Assembly (NCBI RefSeq): GCF_009834545.1
Contig: NZ_CP019427.1
Coordinates: 1,589,001 to 1,653,000 of the forward strand
Length of the DNA stretch: 64,000 bases
Origin: Pseudomonas sp. S04
Lineage (GTDB): Bacteria > Pseudomonadota > Gammaproteobacteria > Pseudomonadales > Pseudomonadaceae
Reading direction: 5' to 3'
Part shown: in pieces, positions 33,828 through 42,597 of the stretch
Layout of the letters: every line of letters starts with the position of its first letter
Position numbering within the stretch: the stretch's first letter is position 1
Translations under genes and position numbers: made by a program
Notes under the pieces: generated by a model
Told to the model about the DNA's origin: nothing
Databases searched by the model: none
What the model saw: only the letters and a program-made list of their open reading frames with translations

Positions 33828-34721
33828 TCACTGGGCACTCGCCACCTGGCGGGGCTTGGGGCCGGTGCTGCGGCTGCCCAGCAGGCTGGAGGCTACGATG
33901 GCGATAATGATCAGCGCGCCTCCCAGGAGCATGCGCAGGCTGGGGTTTTCGTTGAACAGCAGCCAGGCCACGCTGATCCCGTAGACCGGCTCCAGGGCAA
34001 ACACCACCGCCGCCGTGCGTGCCTTGATCACCGCCAGGCTGGCGACGAACAGGCTATGGGCCAGGCCGGTGCAGAACACCCCGAGCAGGCCGATCCACAG
34101 CCAGTCGAGGGCGCGAACTTCGCTCAGCCCCGGCGCGGCCACCGGCAACAGGCACAACGCAACCACCACGTTCTGGCACAGCGCCGCCTGCACCGGCGGA
34201 ATGTGCCCGGCGCTGGCGCGGTTGGTCAGCGACAGCAAGGAGAACAGCAAGCCGGACGCAACCGACCAGAGCAGGCCGCTGGTGGCTTGGCTGGCCAGGT
34301 CGAAATCCGGGGTCACCAACACCAGGCCGATGCTCACCAGCAGCACCAGGAGGATTTCGTTGAGGCGAATCCGTTCGCGGAAAATCAGCCCTTCGAGGAT
34401 CACGGTAAACGCCGGGAAGCTGGCGAAACCCAGGGTGGCAATCGCCACGCCGGCAACCTTGACCGCAATGAAGAAACTCACCCAGTGCCCGGCCAGCAAC
34501 AGGCCGCTGAGCAACAGGCGGCGCAGATCCCGGGCCTGCAGTTGGCGCCAGCCGGTGCTGCTGGCGAACCGCGCAAAAAATGCCAGGGCGAGCACGGCAA
34601 AGGTCGCGCGGCCGAAGACGATGATGGCGGGGGAGGCGGCGGCGAGTTTGCCGAGGACACCGGTCAGGCCAAACATCAGTGCACCGATGTGCAGGGCGCC
34701 AAGGGCGGAACGGGGAGTCAT
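33828..34721 (-). CDS. EamA/DMT-family transporter
   Basis: The 297-residue protein has ten hydrophobic helices in two EamA halves (first: GALMFGLTGVLGKLAAASPA; second: ALEPVYGISVAWLLFNENPS). AAGGATTGAA precedes ATG 34721, a good ribosome binding site. Substrate is unknown. The upstream AraC-type gene is on the same strand with 92 bp between them, so the regulator may control this exporter, an arrangement frequent in Pseudomonas but unproven here. Confidence 0.87.
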   Translation of the reverse strand: MTPRSALGALHIGALMFGLTGVLGKLAAASPAIIVFGRATFAVLALAFFARFASSTGWRQLQARDLRRLLLSGLLLAGHWVSFFIAVKVAGVAIATLGFASFPAFTVILEGLIFRERIRLNEILLVLLVSIGLVLVTPDFDLASQATSGLLWSVASGLLFSLLSLTNRASAGHIPPVQAALCQNVVVALCLLPVAAPGLSEVRALDWLWIGLLGVFCTGLAHSLFVASLAVIKARTAAVVFALEPVYGISVAWLLFNENPSLRMLLGGALIIIAIVASSLLGSRSTGPKPRQVASAQ

Positions 34722-34813
34722 TTCAATCCTTAAACAGAAGAACGCAGTCGTGCTATTGAAGCGCGCCAGGTGCGGGGCTGTCTGTCGCCAGACTCGCGTT
34801 TTCTAGCGCCAGC

Positions 34814-35572
34814 CTAGCGTTCGTTCACCGTGCGTCGCAACGCGCCGGGGGATGAGCCGAATTCGCGCAACACCGCAGCGGCGAACGCGCTTTGCGAGGC
34901 ATAGCCGACCCTGCAGGCGACCTCACCGATGGGCAGCGCGGTTTCGCGCAGCAACTTGACCGCGATATGCAGGCGCCGACTGCGGATGTAGTCCATCGGG
35001 GTCTGCCCGCACTCGGCGACGAACCGGGCATGCAGCCGGGCGCTGGACAATCCTGCGATTCGGGCCAGGTCAGCGACTTGCAGCGGGTAGGCGGCGTACT
35101 GGTCGATGTGCCCATTGAGGGCGGCGTAGGGCAAGCGTTTGCTGGCGACCTGGTGTGGCGCCGCACTGTTGAGACTGGCCAACAGCAAAATCGCGCCTTG
35201 CTGGGCAATCAGCGGATCCTGCACCGGACTGCTGGCCAGCCAGCTCACCAGTTGGCTCTGCCCGGCATCGAGCGGCAGCCGGCCCGGGGTGTCGAGCAGG
35301 CGCCGACTGGCCTCGGCGTGCTCACCCAACGATTGCACCAGCCATTGTTCACTTGGCACGTCGAGCACCAGGCAGCGGCTGCCTTTCGGGCTGCCGCAGG
35401 CATGGTGGGCGCCTTGGGGGATCACCACAAAGCTCTGTTGCTGCACTTGGCTACCCTGGCCGCCGACCTCGAAATCGAGTGCGCCCGACAGGCCGAACAC
35501 CAGTTGTGCGTGGTCGTGGCTGTGGACGATCAGGTCGTGGCTGTATTGGCGTAGCGTGAGGATCGGTCTCAT
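34814..35572 (-). CDS. AraC-family transcriptional regulator with cupin sensor
   Basis: The product is 252 residues from ATG 35572, which follows AGGAGACCGTG; the frame extends 27 codons upstream but without such a site. The N-terminal part (HSHDHAQLVFGLSGALDFEV, then VIPQGAHHACG) is a cupin sensor with conserved histidines, and residues 150-250 hold two HTH motifs of the AraC/XylS type (ARIAGLSSARLHARFVAECG and ACRVGYASQSAFAAAVLREF). Ligand is unknown. Probably regulates the neighbouring EamA transporter gene. Confidence 0.85.
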   Translation of the reverse strand: MRPILTLRQYSHDLIVHSHDHAQLVFGLSGALDFEVGGQGSQVQQQSFVVIPQGAHHACGSPKGSRCLVLDVPSEQWLVQSLGEHAEASRRLLDTPGRLPLDAGQSQLVSWLASSPVQDPLIAQQGAILLLASLNSAAPHQVASKRLPYAALNGHIDQYAAYPLQVADLARIAGLSSARLHARFVAECGQTPMDYIRSRRLHIAVKLLRETALPIGEVACRVGYASQSAFAAAVLREFGSSPGALRRTVNER

Positions 35573-35706
35573 CACGGTCTCCTGGGCAGGACCGCAGTTT
35601 ACACCGGCGGGGTCCTGTTCCGGGCTGTCATCGGATTGGCGTATTTGTGTCATGGGCCATTAATCGCTGCGGTGCAAGCTTGTGAAAACTCTCGCAGAGG
35701 TTGCCC

Positions 35707-36522
35707 ATGACCCGTGCCGAATTCGCCAAGCCCAGCCGTAAACAACGCGTGCGCACCTTATGGATTTCCGATGTGCACCTGGGCACCCGGGATTGTCAGG
35801 CCGAACATCTGTCGCAGTTTCTCAAGGGCTATCACGCCGACAAGGTGTACCTGGTCGGCGACATCATCGATGGCTGGAAGCTGCGCAGCGGCATGTACTG
35901 GCCCCAGGCGCACACCAACGTAATCCGGCGCCTGCTGACCATGAGCAAGCGTGGGACCGAGGTGATCTATGTCACCGGCAATCACGACGAGTTCCTGCGG
36001 CGCTACTCCCGGTTGATCCTGGGCAATATCCAGTTGGTGGACGAGGCGATCCACGTCACGGCCGATGGGCGGCATCTGTTGGTGATCCATGGTGATCAGT
36101 TCGACGTGATTACCCGGTATCACCGCTGGTTGGCGTTCCTCGGGGACTGGGCCTACGAACTCACCCTGACCCTCAACCGCTGGCTCAACCACTGGCGTGC
36201 CCGGTATGGCTACGGTTACTGGTCGTTGTCGGCGTACCTCAAGCACAAGGTCAAGACGGCGGTCAGCTTTATCAGCGATTTTGAACAGGCGATTGCCCAC
36301 GAGTGCGTCAAGCGCGGGCTGCACGGGGTGGTGTGCGGGCACATCCACCACGCCGAGATCCGCAAGGTGGGCGAGGTGGATTACCTCAATTGTGGCGATT
36401 GGGTGGAGTCCTGCACCGCGCTGATCGAACACTGGGACGGCACGATCGAACTGTACCGCCTGGCCGATGCCCAGGCGCGCGAGGCCCAAATCAATGCCAT
36501 CAAGGTCGCCGAACCGGCCTGA
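35707..36522 (+). CDS. LpxH-like UDP-2,3-diacylglucosamine diphosphatase family phosphoesterase
   Basis: The 271-residue protein starts at ATG 35707, behind AGAGG. It has all five metallophosphoesterase motifs: DVHLG, GDIIDGW, GNHDE, VIHGDQFD and GHIHHAE. The spacing and the segment RTLWISDVHLGTRDCQAEHL fit the UDP-2,3-diacylglucosamine diphosphatase-like group, related to LpxH of lipid A synthesis. Pseudomonas usually has a separate canonical LpxH of about 240 residues, so this may be a paralogue with another phosphoester substrate. It is followed by tandem REPINs and appears monocistronic. Confidence 0.8.
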   Translation: MTRAEFAKPSRKQRVRTLWISDVHLGTRDCQAEHLSQFLKGYHADKVYLVGDIIDGWKLRSGMYWPQAHTNVIRRLLTMSKRGTEVIYVTGNHDEFLRRYSRLILGNIQLVDEAIHVTADGRHLLVIHGDQFDVITRYHRWLAFLGDWAYELTLTLNRWLNHWRARYGYGYWSLSAYLKHKVKTAVSFISDFEQAIAHECVKRGLHGVVCGHIHHAEIRKVGEVDYLNCGDWVESCTALIEHWDGTIELYRLADAQAREAQINAIKVAEPA

Positions 36523-36530
36523 CAGTCACC

Positions 36531-36632
36531 GTGGGAGCGGGCTTGCCCGCGATGAGGCCGGCACATTCACCACCGAGGGGGCCTGACACACCGCTATCGT
36601 CGGAACGCCGCCCGGAGCAAGCTCGCTCCTAC
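36531..36632. repeat. REPIN copy 1 (hybrid)
   Basis: The left arm begins GTGGGAGCGGGCTTGCCCGC at 36531. The right arm (36614-36632) is an inverted REP of the GTAGGAGCGAGCTTGCTCC type, so the two arms belong to different REP subtypes. The 60-bp interior is nearly the same as in copy 2. Confidence 0.85.
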
Positions 36633-36673
36633 GGGATTGGGTGTATGGAAAATCCGCGAGCCTCCAAAACCCT

Positions 36674-36774
36674 GTGGGAGCGGGCTTGCCCGCGATGAGG
36701 CCGGCACATTCATCACCGGGGGGCCTGACACACCGCTATCGTCGGAACGCCGCCCGGAGCAAGCTCGCTCCTAC
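36674..36774. repeat. REPIN copy 2 (tandem near-duplicate)
   Basis: This differs from copy 1 by one substitution and a one-base length change in a G-run. The start-to-start distance is 143 bp. Its right arm overlaps the end of the HD-domain gene and supplies that gene's TAG stop codon (36771-36773). Confidence 0.85.
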
Positions 36775-37346
36775 ACCATCGCCGCGCTGTAGATGGAGTT
36801 TTTCGGCCGGGCGAACAGGCGTTCCATCATCGGCTCGAAGAAGCTCAGGGGCAGGGTGTCATAGCTGGGGTCAAACGCCGCGGCGTCGTATTTGGCGCAG
36901 AACTCGATAGTCTGGCGGTACTGCGGGTGTTCGCTGAACTGCTCGCGCAGGTGTCGGTCCATGCCCAGGTGATGGAAGAAGTAGTAGCCCTGGAAGATCC
37001 CGTGCTGTTCCACCATCCACAGGTTCTCGGCACTGACAAAAGGCTTGAGGATGGCCGCGGCAATGTCCGGGTGGTTATAGCTGCCGAGGGTGTCGCCAAT
37101 GTCGTGCAGCAGCGCGCACAGCACGTACTCCTCGTCACGCCCGTCACGCCAGGCCCGGCTGGCGGTTTGCAGGGAGTGGGTCAAGCGGTCCACGGGAAAA
37201 CCGCCAAAATCACCCTCGAGCAATTTCAGGTGCGCCACGATCCGGCCTGGCAACTGCTTGGCGTAGGCGCTGAAGTCGGCCGCGATGATGCTCCAGTCTT
37301 CCTGCGTACCGTCCTTCATGTGGGTGAAACGGGCGTGGGCATTCAT
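36771..37346 (-). CDS. HD-domain phosphohydrolase-like protein
   Basis: The 191-residue protein has an HD-type metal-binding pattern: HSLQTASRA (first His), ALLHDIGDTLG (His-Asp pair) and YNHPDIAAAIL plus EQHGIFQGYYFFHHLG (later histidines). This resembles small HD proteins related to PhnZ and inositol oxygenase, some of which are diiron oxygenases and not phosphohydrolases. Substrate is unknown. The C-terminal residues read AAMV and the TAG stop comes from the end of a REP sequence, so the original C-terminus may have been altered by REP insertion. Confidence 0.78.
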   Translation of the reverse strand: MNAHARFTHMKDGTQEDWSIIAADFSAYAKQLPGRIVAHLKLLEGDFGGFPVDRLTHSLQTASRAWRDGRDEEYVLCALLHDIGDTLGSYNHPDIAAAILKPFVSAENLWMVEQHGIFQGYYFFHHLGMDRHLREQFSEHPQYRQTIEFCAKYDAAAFDPSYDTLPLSFFEPMMERLFARPKNSIYSAAMV

Positions 37347-37444
37347 CGGCTATCCTCTTGTTCTCTTGCCGGGATGAGTCTGAGTGTAAAGCCTGGCTGC
37401 GGGCGCACAGTGGCCGCGCAGGACGGCTTGATGGCCCGGCGGGC

Positions 37445-37756
37445 CTAGAACGGCACCTTGCCGACGATCATGTCGCGGTACATGACAAAATCGCCGAGCA
37501 GGCTGTAGAGCGGGTGCTGGAAGGTCGCTGGACGGTTCTTCTCATAGAAGAAATGCCCTGCCCAGGCGAAGCTGTAGCCGGCCAGTGGCAGCGCCAGCAA
37601 TAACAGGAAAGCGCCCTTGGCAATGGCCAGGGCAAAAATGAAAATCACCAGGGTGGTCCCGATAAAGTGCAGTCGTCGGCAAGTGCTGTTGCTGTGTTCG
37701 TCGAGGTAATAGGGGTAAAACTCGGCGAAGCTGTTGAATCGTCTGACGTTTTCCAC
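37445..37756 (-). CDS. Mpo1/DUF962-like membrane protein
   Basis: The 103-residue protein is read from GTG 37756 (MENVRRFNSFAEFYPYYLDE); the ORF extends upstream only through a TTG. It has the DUF962/Mpo1 pattern: EHSNSTCRRLHFIGTTLVI, a hydrophobic helical hairpin, and a closing HFFYEKNRPATFQHPLYSLL, with histidines that in yeast Mpo1 bind iron for 2-hydroxy fatty acid oxidation. The bacterial function is not established. It probably spans the inner membrane three or four times. Confidence 0.8.
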   Translation of the reverse strand: MENVRRFNSFAEFYPYYLDEHSNSTCRRLHFIGTTLVIFIFALAIAKGAFLLLLALPLAGYSFAWAGHFFYEKNRPATFQHPLYSLLGDFVMYRDMIVGKVPF

Positions 37757-37917
37757 GACTGCAATCTCTGTGAAGGACGGTATGGCCAAGCGGATGTGCA
37801 ACGGGCAGCTTAATTGAGTCTAGAGTGATCATTGGCATCGGCCAGTGACAATAGGCGCCACATTAGTATCCTTGGGAAATCGGCCGTGAAACGCGACTTA
37901 TCAAGTAAGAAAATCCC

Positions 37918-38979
37918 ATGAGCGAACGAACGACTTCTGCAAGTTGGGCGATGGGGATTGTCAAGGCACTGGAAATGGACGGCCTGGATTGCCGGGCCCT
38001 GTTCCAGCAGCTGGGGCTGGACTTTGCAGCGCTGGACGATCCCGATGCGCGTTTTCCACAGGACTCCATGACCCGGCTCTGGCAGCTGGCGGTCGAGCTG
38101 TCCGGCAATCCGGCGATTGGCCTGAACATGGGCAAGGTGGTGCGCCCGGCGTCCTTTCATGTCGCCGGCTATGCATTGATGTCCAGCCAGACCCTGGCCG
38201 AAGGATTTCAGCGTCTGGTGCGTTATCAGCGGATCATTGCCGAAAGTGCTGACCTGAGCTTTCGCCTGCTACCCGAAGGTTATGCACTGATCCTGACGGT
38301 GCACGGCGACCATCTGCCACCGACCCGGCAAAGCGCCGAAGCCTCGCTGGCCTGTGCCCTGGGCCTGTGCGGCTGGCTGACCGGACGCACCTTGCAACCG
38401 CGCAAGGTGCTATTCCAGGGCGCGCTGCCGCTGAACCTCGCGCCCTACAAGGAAGCCTTCCATGCCCCGCTGGAATTTGATGCGCCCTACGATGCGTTGA
38501 TCTTCGAACGGGCAGACATGGAGGCACCGCTGCCTACCGCCAATGAGGCGATGGCGGTGCTGCATGACCGGTTTGCCGGTGAATACCTGGCGCGATTTTC
38601 CGAAAGCCGGGTGACCCACAAGGCCCGGCAGGTGCTCTGTCGCCTGTTGCCCCAGGGCGAGCCCAAGCGCGACACCGTGGCGCAAACCCTGCATCTGTCC
38701 CAGCGCACCTTGCAGCGGCGCCTGCAGGAAGAGGGCACGAGCTTTCAGACGCTGCTCGACGATACCCGCCGCGAACTGGCCGAGCAGTACCTGGCGCAAC
38801 CGAGCATGACCCTGCTGGAAATTGCATACCTGCTGGGGTTCGCCGATCCGAGCAACTTCTTCCGTGCTTTCCGCCGTTGGTTCGACAGCACACCCGGTGA
38901 ATACCGGCTGCGCCTGGTCGACTCGCCGAAAGTCCTCAGTGACGCCAGAACGCCGGAATACACAGCACAAACACGGTGA
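37918..38979 (+). CDS. AraC-family regulator with arabinose-binding-type N-domain
   Basis: The 353-residue protein has the large N-terminal domain typical of OruR/ArgR-like AraC regulators (LDCRALFQQLGLDFAALDDP, then GNPAIGLNMGKVV) and a C-terminal double HTH (VAQTLHLSQRTLQRRLQEEG and IAYLLGFADPSNFFRAFRRW). The inducer is unknown. Its last 44 bp overlap the end of convergent trkH, which is unusual and leaves no room for a terminator between the two genes. Confidence 0.85.
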   Translation: MSERTTSASWAMGIVKALEMDGLDCRALFQQLGLDFAALDDPDARFPQDSMTRLWQLAVELSGNPAIGLNMGKVVRPASFHVAGYALMSSQTLAEGFQRLVRYQRIIAESADLSFRLLPEGYALILTVHGDHLPPTRQSAEASLACALGLCGWLTGRTLQPRKVLFQGALPLNLAPYKEAFHAPLEFDAPYDALIFERADMEAPLPTANEAMAVLHDRFAGEYLARFSESRVTHKARQVLCRLLPQGEPKRDTVAQTLHLSQRTLQRRLQEEGTSFQTLLDDTRRELAEQYLAQPSMTLLEIAYLLGFADPSNFFRAFRRWFDSTPGEYRLRLVDSPKVLSDARTPEYTAQTR

Positions 38980-40390
38980 TGATCTCCAGCCGCCCGAGCA
39001 GCATGCCCACCGAGAGAATCCACTTGGCGGCATCGGGCAGGGTGGCGAAGTTGCCGGCCGGGCCAATGGTTTCGCCCAGGCCTGGGCCTACCCCGGAAAC
39101 GGTGCTGGCCGCGCCGGTCAGGGCGGTCATCCAGTCCACGCCGAGCAGCGACAGCAGCAGGGCGATGACGCAGATGGTGATGGCGAAAAAGAACGAGAAG
39201 GTCAGGATCGAACGCACGATCTCTTCATCGAGGCGGTGGCCGTTGTACTTCTGTTTGATCACCGCACGCGGGTGAATCAATTGGTTCAGGTTGGCCTTGA
39301 GCAGGATATAGGCGACCTGGAAACGAAAGATCTTGATCCCGCCGGCGGTTGAACCCGAGCACCCGCCGACAAAACCCAGGTAGAAGAACAACATCAGCGA
39401 GAAGTTGCCCCACAGGCTGTAGTCCCCCAGCGCAAAGCCGGTGGTAGTGACCACGGACGTGACGTTCAGCGCCACGTGGCGCAAGGCGTCGAGCCAGTGC
39501 AGGTTGGTGGTCCACCAATACCAGGTCCCCAGGACCAGCCAGGTAACCAGCAGCATGCCCAGCAGCCCCTGGACCTGTTGGTCCTTGATCAGCGCCCGGC
39601 GATTGCCGCGCAAGGTCGCCACATACAGGGTGAACGGCAGGCTGCCGAGAATCATGATCACCACCGCGACCCAGTGCACCGCCGGTGCGGTCCATTTCGC
39701 CAGGGACTGGTCGGAGGTGGAGAAACCACCGGTGGAAATCGCCGACATCGCGTGGTTGATGGCATCGAACGGCGTCATCCCAGCCCACCAGAACGCCAGG
39801 CTGCCAAGAATGGTGATCCCGACATAGGCGGCAACGATCAGGCGCGCCACCATGTGCGAGCGCGGCATGACCTTTTCCGAGCGGTCCGAGGATTCGGTCT
39901 GGAACAGCCGCATGCCACCAATGCGCAGCAGCGGCAGAATCGCCACCGCCATGCCGATAAAGCCGATCCCGCCCAGCCAGTGCAACAGCGAGCGCCACAT
40001 CAGGATGCCCGGAGACATGTTGTCCAGGCCACTGAGCACAGTCGCGCCGGTGGCGGTGATACCGGACATGCTTTCGAAAAACGAGTCGGTGTAGCTGATG
40101 TGCTGGGTCAACAGGAACGGCAGCGCCGCAAAGATACACACCACTACCCAGCTGGAGACGGTCAGCAGGTACATGTCGCGCGGGCGCAGGTGCACATGCT
40201 CGGGGCGTCCGGGGATGACCAGGGCCAGGCCGGCAAGAAAGGTGATTAGGCTCGACCAGAGGAACGAGGGCAGGTCGCTGGTGCGTTCGTAGATCACCAG
40301 CGTCGCCATCGGCACAACCATGCTGATAGACAGGGTGATCAGGAAGATGCCGATGATGAAACCAATGATCCGTAAGGTCGGCAACGCCAT
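38936..40390 (-). CDS. trkH: Trk system potassium uptake protein TrkH
   Basis: The 484-residue membrane protein starts at ATG 40390 (MALPTLRIIGFIIGIFLITL); the upstream 26-codon extension lacks conservation. It has the four-repeat SKT/TrkH architecture with selectivity-filter-like loops such as SMSGITATGATVLSGLD, AMSAISTGGFSTSD and LNVTSVVTTTGFALGDY. TrkH takes up potassium with the cytoplasmic TrkA subunit, not in this window. Overlaps the convergent AraC gene by 44 bp. Confidence 0.9.
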   Translation of the reverse strand: MALPTLRIIGFIIGIFLITLSISMVVPMATLVIYERTSDLPSFLWSSLITFLAGLALVIPGRPEHVHLRPRDMYLLTVSSWVVVCIFAALPFLLTQHISYTDSFFESMSGITATGATVLSGLDNMSPGILMWRSLLHWLGGIGFIGMAVAILPLLRIGGMRLFQTESSDRSEKVMPRSHMVARLIVAAYVGITILGSLAFWWAGMTPFDAINHAMSAISTGGFSTSDQSLAKWTAPAVHWVAVVIMILGSLPFTLYVATLRGNRRALIKDQQVQGLLGMLLVTWLVLGTWYWWTTNLHWLDALRHVALNVTSVVTTTGFALGDYSLWGNFSLMLFFYLGFVGGCSGSTAGGIKIFRFQVAYILLKANLNQLIHPRAVIKQKYNGHRLDEEIVRSILTFSFFFAITICVIALLLSLLGVDWMTALTGAASTVSGVGPGLGETIGPAGNFATLPDAAKWILSVGMLLGRLEIITVFVLCIPAFWRH

Positions 40391-40509
40391 GAAGTCCGCT
40401 CGGGCTGATGTGGGAGGGCGCCATTCTACCTGCGGGGCGGGGCATGTAAACCGGCATCCGGTGGGCACTTACCGCTAGAATAGCCAAACTTTTTTTCAGG
40501 AGGTGGCCG

Positions 40510-41076
40510 ATGCAGGCTCTCGACGCTTTGCTCAACCGTGTTTCCGTTCCGCGTTTGCTTGATCCGGCACCGACTGCCGAACAACGCGAAGTGCTGTTTG
40601 GCGCCGCCATGCGCGCGCCGGATCACGGGCATCTGCAGCCGTGGCGTTTCTTGACGGTCGAAGGTGAGGCACGCGAGCAATTGGGCGAGATCCTGGCCCA
40701 GGCCGCGCTGTTGCAGGATGCCGAAGCCCCGCAGGCGGTGGTGGACAAGGCCCGCAACGGACCGCTTCGAGCACCATTGGTGGTCGTGGTGATCGCGCGC
40801 TTGCAGGATCACCCCAAGTATCCGAAATCCGAACAGTTGCTGGCAGCGGGCTGCGCGGCCCACGGGATTCTGCTAGCGGCTTACGCCCAGGGGATCGGCG
40901 CGGTATGGCGCACTGGCGAGCTGGCGTACTCGGCGCACGTGGCCAAGGGCCTGGGCCTGGCCGAGGGGGAGGAGGTGATTGCCTTCCTGTACCTGGGTAC
41001 CCCGCAGAAAGAACCACGGGTTGCCGAGAAGGTCGACCTGTCGCAGTTTGTCAGCGCCTGGTCGGTCCAGGGCTGA
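40510..41076 (+). CDS. Nitroreductase family protein (YdjA-like)
   Basis: The 188-residue protein has the short nitroreductase fold with FMN-contacting segments SVPRLLDPAPT, AMRAPDHGHLQPWRFLTVEG and AAGCAAHGILLAAYAQGIGAVWRTG. It resembles E. coli YdjA, the minimal NADPH-dependent member with unknown natural substrate. TCAGGAGG precedes ATG 40510. It is divergent from trkH. Cytoplasmic, probably a homodimer. Confidence 0.88.
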   Translation: MQALDALLNRVSVPRLLDPAPTAEQREVLFGAAMRAPDHGHLQPWRFLTVEGEAREQLGEILAQAALLQDAEAPQAVVDKARNGPLRAPLVVVVIARLQDHPKYPKSEQLLAAGCAAHGILLAAYAQGIGAVWRTGELAYSAHVAKGLGLAEGEEVIAFLYLGTPQKEPRVAEKVDLSQFVSAWSVQG

Positions 41077-41116
41077 ACAACGCCTCTAGCCAAGCCCCTG
41101 TGGGAGCGGGCAGTCG

Positions 41117-41406
41117 GGGTGTTGGATTAGGCCGAGTACATATCCATTTTTGCGGTAACGGCCTCCTATGGTTCCGCTTTTACAGCGGCTCACTTTTGGA
41201 GGAGCCCAAAAGTAAGCAAAAGGCTCTTGCCCCACCACTCGGCACCTCGCTTGGGCTCGGTGTTCCCTCACTCCGGCTTGAATCCGTGGGCCGCCGCCAC
41301 GCGCCATCCATGGCGCGGGGCGGCTAACCCGGCGTCCTGCCGGGTTACCCACGGCTTCAAGCCTGCGTTCGGCCAGCGTGGTTAACGGGGCGCCCAGGAT
41401 CAAAAG
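41117..41406 (+). repeat. Long palindromic intergenic repeat, copy A (flanks IS3 element)
   Basis: A 290-bp block begins near GTGTTGGATTAGG and GTACATATCCATTT and ends at CGCCCAGGATCAAAA. It contains nested palindromes, for example AACCCGGCGTCCTGCCGGGTT. An inverted homologue sits at 43186-43476 on the other side of the IS3 element. I recognise this as a common multicopy intergenic repeat of fluorescent pseudomonads. A truncated REP (GTGGGAGCGGGC, 41100-41111) abuts it, and about 110 bp without recognisable content separate it from the IS. Confidence 0.8.
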
Positions 41407-41541
41407 CCAGAGCCAGAGCCAGATCAAAAGATTGCTGACTTCGTCAGCGTCTTAGGAAGTAGAAGCCACACCGCGCATGCCCTAGCGATCAGGTCGGCTC
41501 TAACGGCGTTTTTCAAGGTAGTTGTCGTGTCGCCCGTCTTG

Positions 41542-42597
41542 CTAGGCGACCTTCACGACAACTGTCAGCTCCCTTTCGGGGTTGAGATACACCGTCCCGA
41601 TTGGGTTCCAGTTGCGTGTCTCACCTGACCATCTTTCAGGCCTTTTTTCTCTCGCTTGCCCATAGATTGCCGCCCTCCGGGCCAAGATTTCCCGGTCATT
41701 TCCCTCGTGGCGCTGGGCGGGTGTCACGAAGCGGATTCGGCTATGACGATGCTCGGTGTTGTACCAGGCCATAAAATTCCTCACCCAGATACGCGCGTCA
41801 TCCAGGCTGCTAAATCCATCCTGCGGCCACTGCGGGCAGTACTTCAGCGTTCTAAACAGCGACTCCGAGTAAGGATTGTCGTTGCTTACCCGAGGTCTTC
41901 CTCTCGATGGCGTGATACCCAGGTCGTACATCTTGGTCAGTAACGTCACCGATTTCATCGGTGCGCCATTGTCCGAGTGAAGCACCAGCGGCTGACGCCA
42001 GCACTTCTCTCGAGTGACACTTCGTTGCAGTAGGACGGCTGCTTTTTCACCGCTTTCTGCCTCGTAAACTTCCCAGCCCACGGCCTTTCGGCTGTAGATA
42101 TCCTCGATCAAATAGAGGTAGTAAAACTTCCCACGAACCGGCGACGGCAGGTACGTAATATCCCAAGACCACACCTGATTGGCGGCTGTCGCCGCGTAAG
42201 TGGTGGGTGCTTCATGGCGATGCGGGCGTTTGGCGCGGGAACGATGATGCTGCTGATCTGCCGCATGCAGCACTCGGTAAAAGGTTGCCTCCGATGCCAT
42301 GTAACGTCCCTCGTCAGCGAGCCGTGGCACGATCTGGCTCGGTGGCAGATGTGCGTAGGCCTTGCTGTTGCACAAGACCAGGATAGCTTGGCGCTCAAGA
42401 TCACTCAGGGCGTTACTCGGCACTGGCCTCACCGTCGTGGTGCGCCCATCTGCCAACATTGCTTCGGGCAGGCTCCAGCGCTGTAGCGTGCGTAGCGAAA
42501 TACCGACTTCTAGACACGCAGGCGCCCTGCGGGCGCCCGCCGTGATGGCTTCGTTGAGCCAGTCGACGAGAAGATGCCGTTCTGGCAACAAGGTCAA
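41542..42597 (-). CDS. IS3-family transposase OrfB
   Basis: The 351-residue frame is an rve-type integrase with the DDE triad visible in WSWDITYL, LHSDNGAPM and NPYSESLFRTLKY. It begins with HTH-like DNA-binding residues (LEVGISLRTLQRW). The first codon is TTG at 42597, overlapping the OrfA stop in the string AATTGA, so it may be made by translational coupling; a -1 frameshift product with OrfA is the alternative in this family. It looks full length and probably active. Confidence 0.87.
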   Translation of the reverse strand: MTLLPERHLLVDWLNEAITAGARRAPACLEVGISLRTLQRWSLPEAMLADGRTTTVRPVPSNALSDLERQAILVLCNSKAYAHLPPSQIVPRLADEGRYMASEATFYRVLHAADQQHHRSRAKRPHRHEAPTTYAATAANQVWSWDITYLPSPVRGKFYYLYLIEDIYSRKAVGWEVYEAESGEKAAVLLQRSVTREKCWRQPLVLHSDNGAPMKSVTLLTKMYDLGITPSRGRPRVSNDNPYSESLFRTLKYCPQWPQDGFSSLDDARIWVRNFMAWYNTEHRHSRIRFVTPAQRHEGNDREILARRAAIYGQAREKRPERWSGETRNWNPIGTVYLNPERELTVVVKVA

